Source: Coriaria nepalensis (taxonomy: Eukaryota > Streptophyta > Magnoliopsida > Cucurbitales > Coriariaceae). Taken from it: a stretch of 64,000 nucleotides of DNA. Numbering within the stretch: the first letter of the stretch is position 1; every line of letters begins with the position of its first letter. The position numbers were made by a program, and so were the translations under genes. Shown here in pieces: positions 1 to 12,450 of this stretch. The stretch lies in assembly GCA_027186245.1 (NCBI GenBank), contig CP114499.1, positions 6,949,001-7,013,000 of the forward strand, in the 5' to 3' direction. The notes under the pieces were generated by a model. That model saw only the letters and a program-made list of their open reading frames with translations. It searched no databases and was not told the DNA's origin.

Positions 1-1005
1 TTGAAATTTTAAAAAATAGGAATTAAACCTAGCTTAATCATTGACTAAGACTACAAAAAAATTGTAGAACATAGAGATTAGACATGTCGCGAAAAAGAAA
101 AAATAACTATATGGTAAATGTTAGGGGCAAATTTAGATATGATCTTATGAGATTAACCGACGAGGGTTCGCCTGAACCAAATATAGTTGGGCTAGTTTCC
201 GGACCAAACTAACGGCGGTTTGCCCCATTCATAATTATCCAAGAGATTTGAGGCCGAAGTGGGAGGCTGAACCGAATTGAATTAAATTTATGTGTTAAGT
301 TTGAATTAAGCCACTTATGGGTTGAACCGATGGGTTAATGCCAAATTGATATTGGGTCATTCTTAGTGATTTAAGAAACTAAAAATCGAACCTAATTTGG
401 ACAAAGTTGAACCGAATTAATGGAAGCTTATCCAACATTTGAGAAATTGTGTATAATTGGTCATGCAAGGAAGAAGTAGTGAGGTCTAAACTGAAGAGTA
501 GGTTGATGACTGTTAAATAGTTACTCACTAGACTCAAGGCTGTATCAATCAATAGAGATCGAAAGTCTAAACTGAAGGGTCTAAGGCCGAACTAAACAGA
601 GTTTGTATTATTATTTTGTCTCCATTTGGCCAAATAATTGGCATCAAACTAAGGTATGGCTTGGCTCCTGGGCTAGCCGTTGGACCATTCGACAGACTAG
701 GGCGTTACACAAGCAATAAATTTGCAACCGGTTCAATAATTGTCATAATAAAGTCATTCGATGACTCTAGCTATTACTGAAAGAATAAAGAGTGTTAAAG
801 GGAGAAAAGTCTAAACAAATGTATAAAAGGCCTGAATTCTAGGTTAAAAGGGATACACAAACGATACTCTACAAGAAAAACTCTTCTCTCTCTAGCTCTC
901 TCTGATTTTTCTAATTTGAATGCCTGAGAATCCGACCATATTTTTATATTGGTTTTGAAGTGCTTTTGGTCGCGAGACATATACTATTAAGGAAGGATCT
1001 AAATT
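1..1005 (+). mobile_element. Probable LTR fragment of an LTR retrotransposon, followed by a degenerate primer-binding site
   Basis: No gene is recognisable here. The right half is laid out like an LTR. A TATA-like tataaaag lies near 823, followed by a CT-rich stretch (about 883-905). Just after an aaggaaggatctaaat segment comes ttggtatcaacag (about 1005-1018), which resembles the plant tRNA-iMet primer-binding site tggtatcagagc with two or three changes. The gggcgttacac string near 700 resembles Ty3-type LTR ends. No gag or pol reading frame follows, so at most this is a truncated or solo LTR whose left end lies outside the window. The call rests on weak motifs. Confidence 0.3.
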
Positions 1006-1019
1006 TTGGTATCAACAGT

Positions 1020-1781
1020 AAAAAAATTGACATTTAAAATGATTATAGATAGAATGTGGACACAAATTTCTTTTTCCTTTTTCTTTTTGCTATGTTTTGT
1101 CGATTTTTCTTGTTGCCACCGCCGCTCGGGCTGTCGTCTCCTCCCTTTCCCCTTCTGTCTTATTTCCCATATTCGTCAAAGTCAATGATTGGATATTTTT
1201 CACTTCTAGACTCTTTAGTTACTTGTCCACTAGGCTCACACAAGACTTCTATAGCACAAAACACATTACACCTTTTCATTGTAGCATCACATATATTATT
1301 AGGTCATGGATTTGTTTAGCTTGAAGAAAGATTGAACTATATATCTCTTCTTCAATATACATTACATATAAATAAAAATTGAAATAAAATCTCCAAACAT
1401 ATATATATATATATCTTATATGTATGTATATATATATCGACATGAACTTACGCTATGTTTCATGTAGATTATAAGAAACCCCATCAGAGTTGACAAAATC
1501 ATCTGTACAATAGCGAGACCATGGGATTTAAAACTTAACCCACCCTTCCAAGTTCCAACTTCTGTCGACTGACAAGCAGGCATCTGTAATCGGCTGTTGT
1601 CTTTTAACGATTAACAAATGTAAAAAATAAATAGAAGAAAAAGAATGATAGATGACACTCATAGTAGTTCATCCTCGAGACTTAAAATACTTAGATATAT
1701 AGCAAATGCGACTCTGACTTTTCCCTCCAGAAGGGGTCTATTTTTCCATGGATTCCCTATCGGTGTAAAAACGAACTGAAG
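1020..1781. other. Intergenic spacer downstream of the BSD gene
   Basis: No coding region is recognised. It holds T-rich low-complexity sequence, an AT dinucleotide run near 1400-1440, and then the presumed 3' untranslated region of the BSD-domain gene, which is transcribed leftward from 4.5 kb. Short open frames (about 1006-1324) have low-complexity, hydrophobic translations and are not supported. Confidence 0.6.
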
Positions 1782-4507
1782 TCAAGCTGTTGCAGGTTTT
1801 TTCTCATCTTCAACGTCCTGCAAAGTATCCAATTTTAAAAGCATTTTGGCACAAGTAGCTGCACATGATGAGGCAAGAAAAATAAAGAAATAAACTAGAA
1901 GGTGGAGTAAGGGGGTAGACTAGAAGGTCGGAATAGGCCTACCGAATTATCGATCTTGTCAAAATCATCATCAAAGCTCTCATCGACATCTTCTGAGAAA
2001 CAAAGTAATGTAAATCAACTTGCCATAGAGAAAAAGGGTAACAGGTGATATATGCCTGATATTCAGACAAAATGCACCAAAATGCTAACACTAAAGATAA
2101 AAAATCTCGGTTTGCTGTCAATGCAATTTGGATTTTTTCTAATTGCAGATATGTACTCAACTTAAGCCCCATAAGCATAGTACTACAATTGATCGGCTAC
2201 ACTATCTAATGAAGAAAGCAAAGAATGAATAATCATGAATCATGATTCAGTAGTCGAGTATTGATGGCAACTGTAAAAAGATGGAAATAGGAATATACCA
2301 GCACCCCCATCACCATCTTCAAGATCTCCTAAAAGAAATGAATCCAAGTCTTGCTCAGCTGTTGACACATTTGATGTTCTATCTTTCACGCTCTTTTCAG
2401 TTTTTTCTTCTGTATGACTCTTGGCATCGAGAGTTTGCTTGACTTGTTCCTTTTTTATTTGCTCTTCGGCTTTCAGCTTAACCTCATCCATGTACTTCTT
2501 CTCATATCTGATTTTGAACCATTATAAGGCAAGGACCACAAAATGAGACGTGAATATAAAAAGTGCTTCACCCAGAGGAAATGATACTTACGGAGCCACA
2601 TGGCTGCTCACAAGTGTGAAATAAATCCTCCAGAATCTCCTTTCTTTCATGGTTCGAGGGCATAATTCATATCTCAACCTTGAAATTTCCTGAGAAGAAG
2701 AAATTGTTGTACCAACATTCAGTACATTTCATTTGGATGAATTAACAACATACGGCATCCCAATTTCAAAATAGAAACACGTTTTCCATTTGGCATTTGT
2801 GCAGAGATAATAATACCAAGTGTAAATATATGCCAATTGTAGTGACTATTAAAGCAGAAAACAAACTCATGCGTTGCCTTTGCCTAAAGGCTACTGTCTT
2901 AGATTTTAAAATAGCGTACACTCATCTTTAAGCATTACAAACAGAATAACGTCATATCACCACGATAATTAAGATTTAGACACTAGCAGTTTAACGTCAT
3001 TAGTCGACTAGGGACCTCAGACCTGTATAATCATGTAAGGGCCTGTACAAACAATGAAAACATTATGACCAGGTGACCCTTGCTACTCATCTTCATTTCC
3101 TTTTTTGAACAATCAGGTGTTATTTTCAAAGCATCATCTGTTATTTTCAGGGTCGGCTAAATGGATATTAGGTCTCTAAACTAAACAATCTTCCTACATA
3201 TTATCGCATAATCCAAGATCTAGGATATATTTTTTCACCACCTTCATCCAAGTTTTCAACAGCTTATCCTCTGTCTCTGCCCATTACTTACCCGCCGATC
3301 TAAACTTTGTTGAATTGGGGTCGTGTTTGGTTTCCTCTACACATGACCTAACCATATTAGACATTTCTCCCTAATTTTGTCATCTATTGGAGCTATACCT
3401 AGATAACTCCTAATTCTATAATTCCTAATTTTAATTTTATGTGTTTTACCGCACATTCATCTTAACATATGCATCTTTGCTACCATCATCTTATGCATAT
3501 GTTTCCCCGTAATGGCCCAATATTCCAAATCGAGCGATTGGCTTGTAACACTTTCCTTTCCAGCATTGCAAGCAAACTACGAGAATTCACATGTCTATAG
3601 CTTCATACAATCTGAGAATTCATTAGATAATCAGTAGGTGATATCATGCTTAAGAATTTATACTTGGTCAAAGACAAACCAGCACATAAACAGGGCATCA
3701 GAAATGAAACTACACAATCCAATGTACTAATGCACACCGAAAACCTTAACCACTTGGAAAGTAAAGAACACAGAATTCAACCAGAAGAAACTAATCAAAG
3801 GGAAATTTGATCTTTTTCCTTTCTTTTTTGAGAGTGAGAGAGCCAGAGATGTAATCTGATAGAAAAATCACGAACTATGAAAATTAATGTAACCATAATT
3901 CGTGCAACCAACATTAAAAGCTGGATCGAAAGAAGAAAATTCACCTTGACAGTGGTAACTACAAGAGTGGCATGCTTCTCTTGCCACTCATTCAGATCCT
4001 TGCGAACATTCGAGGCCGTGCTAGGCACATCCAACGCCTCTGTTTCATCTGCATTTTTCACGATCCGGATAAAAAATCATCTCAACAATTACTAAATTTC
4101 CAAAACAGAAAGGAAAACAAAGAAATTCTTCTACCTTGGATGGGAAAGTTCTGGAAAGTACTAGAAGTAAATCCCTTGACGAAGTCTCGGAGGTCGTCGG
4201 TGAGGCCTAACTTCTCGATATCGGAAGAGGAGTACTGAGAGGGAGAGGAGGAAAGAGGAGGGATAGAGACGGAGGAAAGCTGAGGAGGTATAATGTCAGA
4301 GACGGAAAGGGATTTGAATTGATCAGCCTGCTTGAACGCGGCCGTTTTGAATAGATCAGCTGTCTTGGAGGCCTCGGCGGCAAGTTCTTTAGATTTCTTC
4401 GCGGTTTCAGAGACCAAATCGGAGAGTTTGGTGGAGGTCGTTAAGGTTTGAGTAGTCTTCGCAGCTTCTTGTGCAATAGATTTCGCGCTCTTCCATAAAT
4501 CCTCCAT
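1782..4507 (-). CDS. BSD-domain-containing protein, 6 exons
   Basis: Modelled as complement(1782..1817, 1943..1992, 2299..2507, 2592..2689, 3945..4048, 4135..4507), which stays in frame for 289 residues. The N-terminal 120 residues are Ala/Ser/Lys-rich and predicted helical (start MEDLWKSAKSIAQEAAKTT). Residues about 95-195 form a BSD domain, with the hallmark aromatic core ERRFWRIYFTLVSSHVAPYE split over exons 3 and 4. An acidic tail ends DVEDEKKPATA. BSD domains occur in TFIIH p62 and synapse-associated proteins; this plant subfamily (AT1G69030/AT1G10720 type, from memory) has no firm function. The start was chosen at MEDLW because family members begin there. The frame also opens at an earlier Met (4612), but that extension is Lys/Arg-rich and untypical. 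No disrupting change was seen. Confidence 0.85.
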
Positions 4508-4619
4508 GACCGCTTTCTTTCTTCTCTCTCTCTCTCTGTTTTTCGCTTTCACGTCGTCTTCTTTGTTTTCCCTGACAATGTGATTGATTTTGTTCTTTTT
4601 CGCGGAAAACAAAAAGAAA

Positions 4620-6086
4620 AGTCGTTGCCTACGAGTCTTACGATGTCGTTATTCCTGCTACGTTATCATGAGAATCTAATAACTAGTTTGGTTTTTGATT
4701 AGGGAGTAAAATGAGAATCCGTGAAATCAGTGGAATAAGAATCTTTAAAATTATATGTGAAATATATATTGAATGATTTTTGTAAGAAAATAAAGTAACA
4801 GAGTAGATAATTAAATTTATATATATATATATTTTTTTTTTATTATCAATATTATTATCATCTAAGTTAGGTAATTGAAAAAAATCGATTTTATTTAACT
4901 AAAAAAATAAAAAGTAAATTATCTTTATTTTATAAAATAGATGAAATATAAACAAATAATAAAAATAGAATCAATTTTATTTCTTGATTCTACAAAATTA
5001 CAACTAAACGAGTTATAAAGTTAATATTGATGAACTATTGAACTATGAAAATTTATTTAACTATAATCAATATTCTAATATCAAGATTAATTCTAATAAA
5101 TCTCTATTATTTTAACAGTTCTATTTCATCTCCTCCGATCCACCGCCGCCACTAACTTGCCATCACTCTTGTCGCCGAAATTTCTCTCCTTTATCAAATC
5201 TGGTTAGTACAATCAAATAGAAAGCACTTAAAGTTGATTCGAACGGAGATCTAAGTTCAATGACTCAAGTTTCAAGCTCGAGTTCGAATGAACCCAAATC
5301 TAGGCTCGATCAAACTCGAAGCTTCAAGCTTGAGTTCGAAAGTGCTTCAAGTTCGAGCCCAAATCTAGGTTTGTTCGCTTCAAAATTTGAGTTCGAATCG
5401 AACTTAGATCTAAGCTCGAGTTCTTGAACCCAATTCTCCATTCGAATTGAATTTCAAGCTTTTCGATTTAATTGTTCTAACTGAATTTGACAAAGATGAG
5501 TGAAATTTCAGCGATAGTGGGAGTGGTGGCAGGAGTGATAGTAGGTTTGTGGTGGTGGTGGTGGAGTGGATGGATGAAATTTTTTTGGATGCCACTTAGA
5601 TACTAAGTCGATAGAATCGTTAAAATATATTAAAAAATAATCATATGAATTCATTATAATTAATTTTTATATCAATGTATTAATTATAACTAAACTAATT
5701 TTACGAACTTCCTCTCCATCCATATTAATTTTTGTAAGTTTATTATAGTTTTACCTTTTTTTAATGTCTACGAAACGAAACGTTTTAGTCTATTATCTTT
5801 TGTAAACTTCGACAAGTTATGATAAAATTCAATATCAATTCTTAACTTAGGAACATCATATACAATATCTATATATATACTACTTCAATTAAGAGAATTT
5901 CGGGATTCAAGTTAAGTGTAACATCCATGTTATCTGTGTCCTGTGTCCAATATATATGCAAGAAGATACATAACGTATGTATGTATTATCTGTGTACTTA
6001 ACAAGAGTGAAAATTTTGAACCATGTTAACTTCGGAAAAGTAAAAACCAAAAAAATGTATGGATAGATAAAATGAAGGGGCATTAT
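4620..6086. other. Intergenic spacer with a GAGTTCGA-type repeat patch
   Basis: AT-rich promoter-side DNA of the BSD gene. About 5230-5420 carries many near-palindromic copies of aagctcgagttcgaa. The patch is flanked by inverted 12-mers (agatctaagttc near 5249 and gaacttagatct near 5399), as expected of a small MITE. A minus-strand open frame of 61 residues at 5410-5595 is Ser/Thr/Leu-rich and not convincing. 5840-6086 is presumed 3' untranslated region of the next gene. Confidence 0.5.
5230..5420. repeat. Inverted-repeat-rich patch, MITE-like
   Basis: Repeated aagcttgagttcgaa and aagctcgagttcgaa units in both orientations, with matching inverted 12-mers at the edges. Similar CGAGTTCGA-rich sequences are common in plant non-autonomous DNA transposons. 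No target-site duplication could be fixed by eye. Confidence 0.4.
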
Positions 6087-7664
6087 TCAGAATCTACAGC
6101 ATAAAAGACCCTGCCCCCAACAACGCCTATACTTCCGGTTCCGGTTCCGGTTCCAGTTCCAGCTCCAAACCCTTCTTCGGTCTGCCTTCGCCATTCGTAC
6201 CGGACTACTATTCCATTCCGTTGGTAATCTGCAAATAAAAAATGAATTAAATTAGAAAAAGAATTATTACAACCTTTATTAGAAGTACTGCAGAGTTTGT
6301 TTCAGGTAAGTTGCTCACATGGGGAACGCAAATGAACGGCAGCTGCTTGCATTGCTGCTATCCGACCGAACAGATAGGCTGCCTGAATATGTGACCGGGC
6401 CTGCATAGTTTACCACACTTGCCGCGGAGAAACTCACCTCTCCAACTCGATTTCCCGCTTCAGCAAAAAACCAATCTTTCAGCTTAGGTAGATTGTTCAA
6501 ATTCTCATTATTCTCTTGACACCTGTTGTCATCATCACCTCGGCCGCTAGATGTGGGGCCTGAAGAATCCATATTAGCTCTATCTTCTGCACACTCCAGT
6601 ACCATACCATTTTCACTAGTCTCAGTTTTGGTCCTTGTTTTTGATTCTACAGAATCGAAATCGAAAGTAATGCTCCCGCTTTCAACTTTGCTATTGTACG
6701 ATAAATCGTAGATAATACTACTTTGCTTTAGTTCTTCAGCTGCTGAAATCGAATCAAGTTTTTCTCGGTTTTCTTTAATAGCGATCTGTCTCAAACTTAA
6801 TAAATCACTCTTAAAGGAAATAAAAGGTACTAAAATGGTTTGGAAGAGAAGCATTAAGCATATATACCTGAATAGAAGGCCCGGATGATGTCATATCTTC
6901 ATCTAATTCTTGCATCAAGAGTTTAGTGATGCCATCTAAGATAAGGTCGATCACGTAGTGATCTATCAGGGTTCCTATTTGTGGGGAATTATCTAGTTGA
7001 AGTTCTAGAGAAGGTTTTGGATCATCTGAGTTTGAATCCTCTGAGCTTGATTTTTCGATTTTCAGTTCTTCGGGTGGGACCGCCTCATCGACGGATATGC
7101 CTTTGACTATGTTATTGCAATTGTTCTCTCTGTAACAGACGATAAGCTCGGGAAGTTGACAATCCACGATGTTTTTTTCACTGAAAATGTTATTAGAGTA
7201 TTCTACCTGGAATGATTCTGGTGCTACCATGGAATTGGAATGAGCGAAGGGTGTCATGAAAGGTCTAACTCCTTCATTGCTGCCTTTTAGATGATTAATA
7301 TATAAGCAATTGTTCGGATTGAGAGCTGAATGGTGAAGTACAGGTTCACTTTCTGCAAAAACACATTTTAGGAGGTTAGAAAAGAGTAATGAATTCTGCC
7401 CGAAAACAAGAATTAAGGAGAAACGACACTAAAAATTGGTACCCAGTTTCGTGATTAAGATTGATTCTAAATGATGAAACGATTTTCAGATCTTCTATGA
7501 GAATAGACCCTGATATTGAAATTTAAAAGGAAAAAAAATGGTGTTAGCAATAACTTATTGTGAAGGAAGATTAGGAAGTGATTTTCGAGTCCGGGTTTCA
7601 ATCAAGCTTTCTCCAGGTGTATCAAAGGGTTGTTTTCAGAGAGGTATTGATTGATATTACCCAT
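6087..7664 (-). CDS. Plant-specific protein of the gar2-related type, 4 exons
   Basis: Modelled as complement(6087..6228, 6319..6809, 6868..7352, 7661..7664), 373 residues, all junctions GT-AG and in phase. Exon 1 contributes only ATG plus one base, and the protein then reads MESEPVLHHSALNPNNC. The middle is acidic and Ser-rich, probably disordered. The C-terminal 90 residues look constrained: LKDWFFAEAGNRVGEVSFSA, then SVRSDSSNASSCRSFAFP, then EWNSSPVRMAKADRRR and a final GLLCCRF. That end matches, from memory, Arabidopsis proteins annotated as 18S pre-ribosomal assembly gar2-related (AT2G03810 type); the name is historical and no function is established. The double Cys near the C-terminus could be a lipidation site, which is only a guess. 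A 5' leader intron is likely (donor near 8055). Confidence 0.65.
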
Positions 7665-8002
7665 TGTGTTGAATTTATGAGCATTATGTACTGGCTAAAC
7701 AGATATGAACAAAAAGGGGCTAAAAGTCAAAAGACTAAGTTGAAAAGTTAGAGAGTTTCCTCCTCACACTCTACTAGAATTTAAAGCCTCTTCTCCAAAA
7801 AAAGACAAGTTGAAAAGTTGGAAGCTTTAGAAGGATTCCATAAACTTTCAACTTAGAAAAAATTGAACAAAAAAAAAGGAACTTTAATTAGAGAAAACCC
7901 AAATAGGATTATTCCAATGGGATGTTACGTATGTTCATAAGATATTTGAATCAGATCCCACCCCAAAAAAGGTAAAAAATTTCATCCAGAATTGTTCAAA
8001 CA

Positions 8003-8025
8003 AGAGAGAGAGAGAGAGAGAGAGA
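8003..8025. repeat. GA dinucleotide microsatellite
   Basis: A run of about eleven GA units in the presumed 5' leader of the gene to the left. On that gene's sense strand it reads as a CT tract, common in plant leaders. Confidence 0.85.
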
Positions 8026-11000
8026 TAGGGATATTCACAAGAGATTCATAATACCTTTATTCTTTTTGTTTTTGTATCAGCAATAGTAAACACCACTTCC
8101 TCTTCTTCTTCTCAGTTCCAGGAAGAAAAATCAATGGCAGTTTTTCCTATACCCAGAAAATAGAACCATTCAAAGATTGAAGGAGAAGATCTTAAGCCCA
8201 AGCCGCATGACTTAAGCACGGTTTTCTTCCTGGAACTGAGGATAGGAGAGAGAGATTTTCCGGGGAAAAAAGGAGTACAAAATGAAGCCAAAGATAGTGC
8301 ATGTCTTAACGCTGAAGAGAGATAAGAGGGAAAACGAATGATTTGTCAAATATCAAAGGTCAACTGGACAGTGCTATCCAGTCACGGTAGAGAAACCAGA
8401 GGTTTCATTACATTTATCAAGAGTTAATTTCCCCTTCTCAATTACCTTGCGTCCTTGCCTTACCATACCATAAGGTCCATAACTCCCTCACCCAAGAAAT
8501 TTTCTCACCATTTTCCCCCTCTCCAAACAAGACCCAGAAAATAAAATCCGAAACCGGGATTTGATTTGTCCGGAGAAAATCCCTCACCTTTTTGCCTTCT
8601 TTGGTGTCTGACAGCGATATCTTGGCAGTGTGTGTTAGCCCCAAAGTCAAAGCTGAATAAACTAATAAATGAGAGTAAGGGCTTGTTTGTTCTTTTCTTT
8701 ACAGTTTGGCAAGAAGGAATTTGAGATTCTTCTCTTCTTTCTTGCTAGGTTGTATCGTAATGCTGTTCATGTTGTCAATATTTCTGAATTATCATTTTGT
8801 AGCTTTTCTCAGCCAATACTATTGAGCTGGATCTCTGTCTCTATAATTTTTTTTTATTTATTTATTTATTTAATATTCTGTTTAGAATATAATTGGAAAC
8901 ACAAATAAATATGTATATAAATAAACAAGAAAAAATATATAGAAATTAGAGGTTACTATCGAGTAAAGACTGGTTATTTTTGGTCATTAATAAGTTATAA
9001 ATCAAAACATTGACCTTTTTTTGTGCAAAATTTTAGCCACACGTCAGTCAAAATCATTTAATGTAACTTTTTTGCCTTTTATTTTTGGCAAAATTTGTCT
9101 CCTTTTTTTTTTTTTTCCCTTTTTTCTTTGGTCAATGGATACTTTCACTAATTGGGTCAATGGTCGGTTTCAGGAAAAAAGTACTACTAATAGCGTTTTG
9201 CCATTTGACATTAAGGGGAAAAAAATGTTAAAAAAATATAAATTATTGCATGTAATATTATTACAATATTAAAATTCATTTATAGCTAAAATCGATATCC
9301 AAATTAAAAAAAAAAAAAAAAAAGAGATCCCCGTCATAACCGTCCGTGAATTTTGCCTATCCCTACTTGACATTGATACCGAAGAGGAAATGCGTAATGT
9401 ACAAGAAACTAAGTCAAGTCATGACACAGCAACAATTCCAATCTACTTAATTAATGAATGAATAAATGAGATCATTATTTAATGCAATTTTTGTTACATA
9501 TGCACATCAAAACCTAAAGACCACCCTATACATGCACACGTAGCTGTCAAACATGAAACGTAGGCTCTCATTCTATGGGCCGGGTTAAGAGTGAGAAGCT
9601 CAGAGGCATGGCCGGTGCCCAATACACTTCAACGACTACGAGTCGGATTCAGGGAAAAGTGGATATCAACATGTCCGCATAAAATTGCCGCTAGGTACCA
9701 TGTGAGAGGTTGTTTGAATGGGGAAAGCGTGCTACAACAAGTTGTTTAGTAATCTATTATCGGTGCTACAACAAGTTGTTCTCTCTCTAATCTCTCTTGA
9801 ATTCTCTCTCTCATCTCTCTATAACTTCTCTCTTTCCTTCTCTAAATCCTTCAACTCAGATATTTAGGAGGCAAAAGCCACCTCGAATCGGCAATCATCC
9901 ATCTATCATTCTCTCTCTCCTCTTTATTATTTGCTTTCACCAATTAATAATGCATTTTACATACGTACGTAAATACATGAAGCGGCCCCTGAAACCACAC
10001 CTCACCTCACACGTACAACAGTCCTTTTAGTTTCCAAGATCCGACACGTCGTGTATATAATATAAACGTAGGTCTCCTTCAACCGACGTGTAGCCTTTGG
10101 GGATGGGTTGATCTAGACAGACGGGCCAGCCTAGTTTAGCAAAAGATTGTTTTGACTCAGCAGTAGCAAAGGAATCATCGTTAAGGTTTTCTGGGCCAGA
10201 GCTGTAGCTGATAATTAGTTGAGACCTTACTCCGTTGATATTTGTCTTAGTGATGGGCGTAAGCTCCACTCTTGCTATAGTGGGCCATTCATGAATTTGG
10301 TCATATTCGAAGATAGATTAAAGGCTAGACTGATTCCCAATCCAATCCGATCGGTCCGAGAGAGATGGATCACGATCCGATCTGCTCATTTATAAAGGGT
10401 GGTCCATGGGTTGGGCCACCCATAAATCTAATCCCTCAAATCATTGCATTGATCTAAACCGACCCATTTGCCTCCTATTTTCTCGGGATTCTATCGTGTA
10501 TGCATCATAACCAAGTTAGGCTCCCCTTAAGCAGATCGGGTTTGATCCAATTCGCACCGGAACCATCACTAGCCATGTTCAAAGGGCGGAAGGATGAACA
10601 TGTTGTCATGATGTACGTAGATTAGTTTTGCTCAAACATGTCTCAAACAAGAGCATTGAAACAGCATTTATTACACAGCTAAATATAAATAAGTAGTTGG
10701 CTTTCTTGTAGACTTTTTTTTTTTTTTGTTTTTTAAATTACAAAAGCTACTATTCTCTCCATCTTCGGTATAGTTATTAGCGGAAAAGGCAGCGCAAGAA
10801 ATTTATTAAGGGAAAAAAAAAAACGAAAAAGAGAGAGACGGGAGCTAAAACCTCCAAAATAATACTACCACCGATGTCCGTTTCTCGTAGACCTGTTCTG
10901 AATCTATATATAACTAAAGGCTAAAGCCATTAGCTTCTAGTTCTAACCACATCTAGTTTACTTTAAGAACACAAAATCTGGTACGAGTCCTGATTTTCCC

Positions 11001-12450
11001 TCTTTGTGCACGTTTTTTATGACATCTTTTGAGCCAAGAACATGGAGCCATAAAAGTTTGACAATCTAATTTGCAACACGTGGTAGATCATGCCGGACTT
11101 GAAAGACAAATGAAAGTAACGAATACCTAACTTTTTGCAATAGCAGTAGCGGTCAAGTCGGTATCAGTATGTAGCAGCATATGCTTGAATTAGTTTCTTT
11201 GATTTCACCATAAACTGTTTGGTCGAAGTTGACATTAATTAGTGTATATATTTAGGCCCATTGCTATAATTATTAATTAAAGTTGTTGCATTGTTTAATA
11301 AATTCAGACAGCTCACTATGCTGTCTGTATGCATAAATATTTACGCACGAGACGTGTCATTAACTGATCTCATTTATATGTTTAGTACAATTTGTTCTAA
11401 ACCCTTTGCTTCCTATTCATATTTTTAAAAAAATAATAATAATAATCCGTACAATCTTTCATAATAATTTAGCATGAGAGTTCTTGGAATCGCTTTAAAC
11501 CCTCTTTTTAAAGCCAGTTGTAATCCGTAAAAAAGACCTAACATCTCAACTTGAAAACTACGACCACATTATATGAGAAATTTCTCACAATTCCACCACA
11601 CTTTGAGAGATTAGAAGAGCGGATAAAAGATCCGTCTTCATTTAGTTTAAATGAACCAGAATGGGGCATTGTCTAAATTCAAAGGGAGTGGAGTCTTAAA
11701 GAGATTTTGGCATCTCTCTACAATTAATAGGATTAATTGTTAAGAGTATTCTGCCCATGTTTTTCCTTCATGTTAGCATTCATTCAATTTGATACTTGTT
11801 AATGAGATTCTTATATGTATTATCTGTATTGGCATATGTTACGATGAATATGATCTTAACTACAAATGTCACTTTTATATCTAATATCAAAAATAATATT
11901 TATAATTAAGATAATATTCATCATATTATGTAATAATACACATGATATATATAATAATTTACATAAATTTATTAATTATTGATAATATTATCTCACATCA
12001 AAAATGTAAGTTTTGAAAAGTTAACATCTAATAAAGATAAGTCACTTTATTCATTATTAATTTATTTACTTTCTAAATAGTATCATAATAAGATTCACAC
12101 GTAATTGACTAATAAGTAATAACCACATGATTAGTGATATAGAAATACATTGATATATGCTAATGACCAATCTCATAATTTGATAGAATATACTCTAATA
12201 CATCTTGATATTCTTCATTATCTAAGCTTATTATTAATAAGATTTAGTATATCTAATTCAATCACAGTTTTCAATCAAATTTTAACAATCTACCCTTTTA
12301 TTTATGTCCTCAATTTACATGTCATTTTAAACTATCAAATTAAATATATTCTAATACACGTACCATAAATCATGCACGCATGTATAGAGCTAAATTGCTA
12401 ATCAACTTACCGACCTATTATAAGGTTATATGCATGTGCAATTGGCCTTT

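Noticed and set aside
10027..10269. 80-residue minus-strand open frame
   Set aside because: No family resemblance, no promoter or splice context; it lies in a spacer with other spurious frames.
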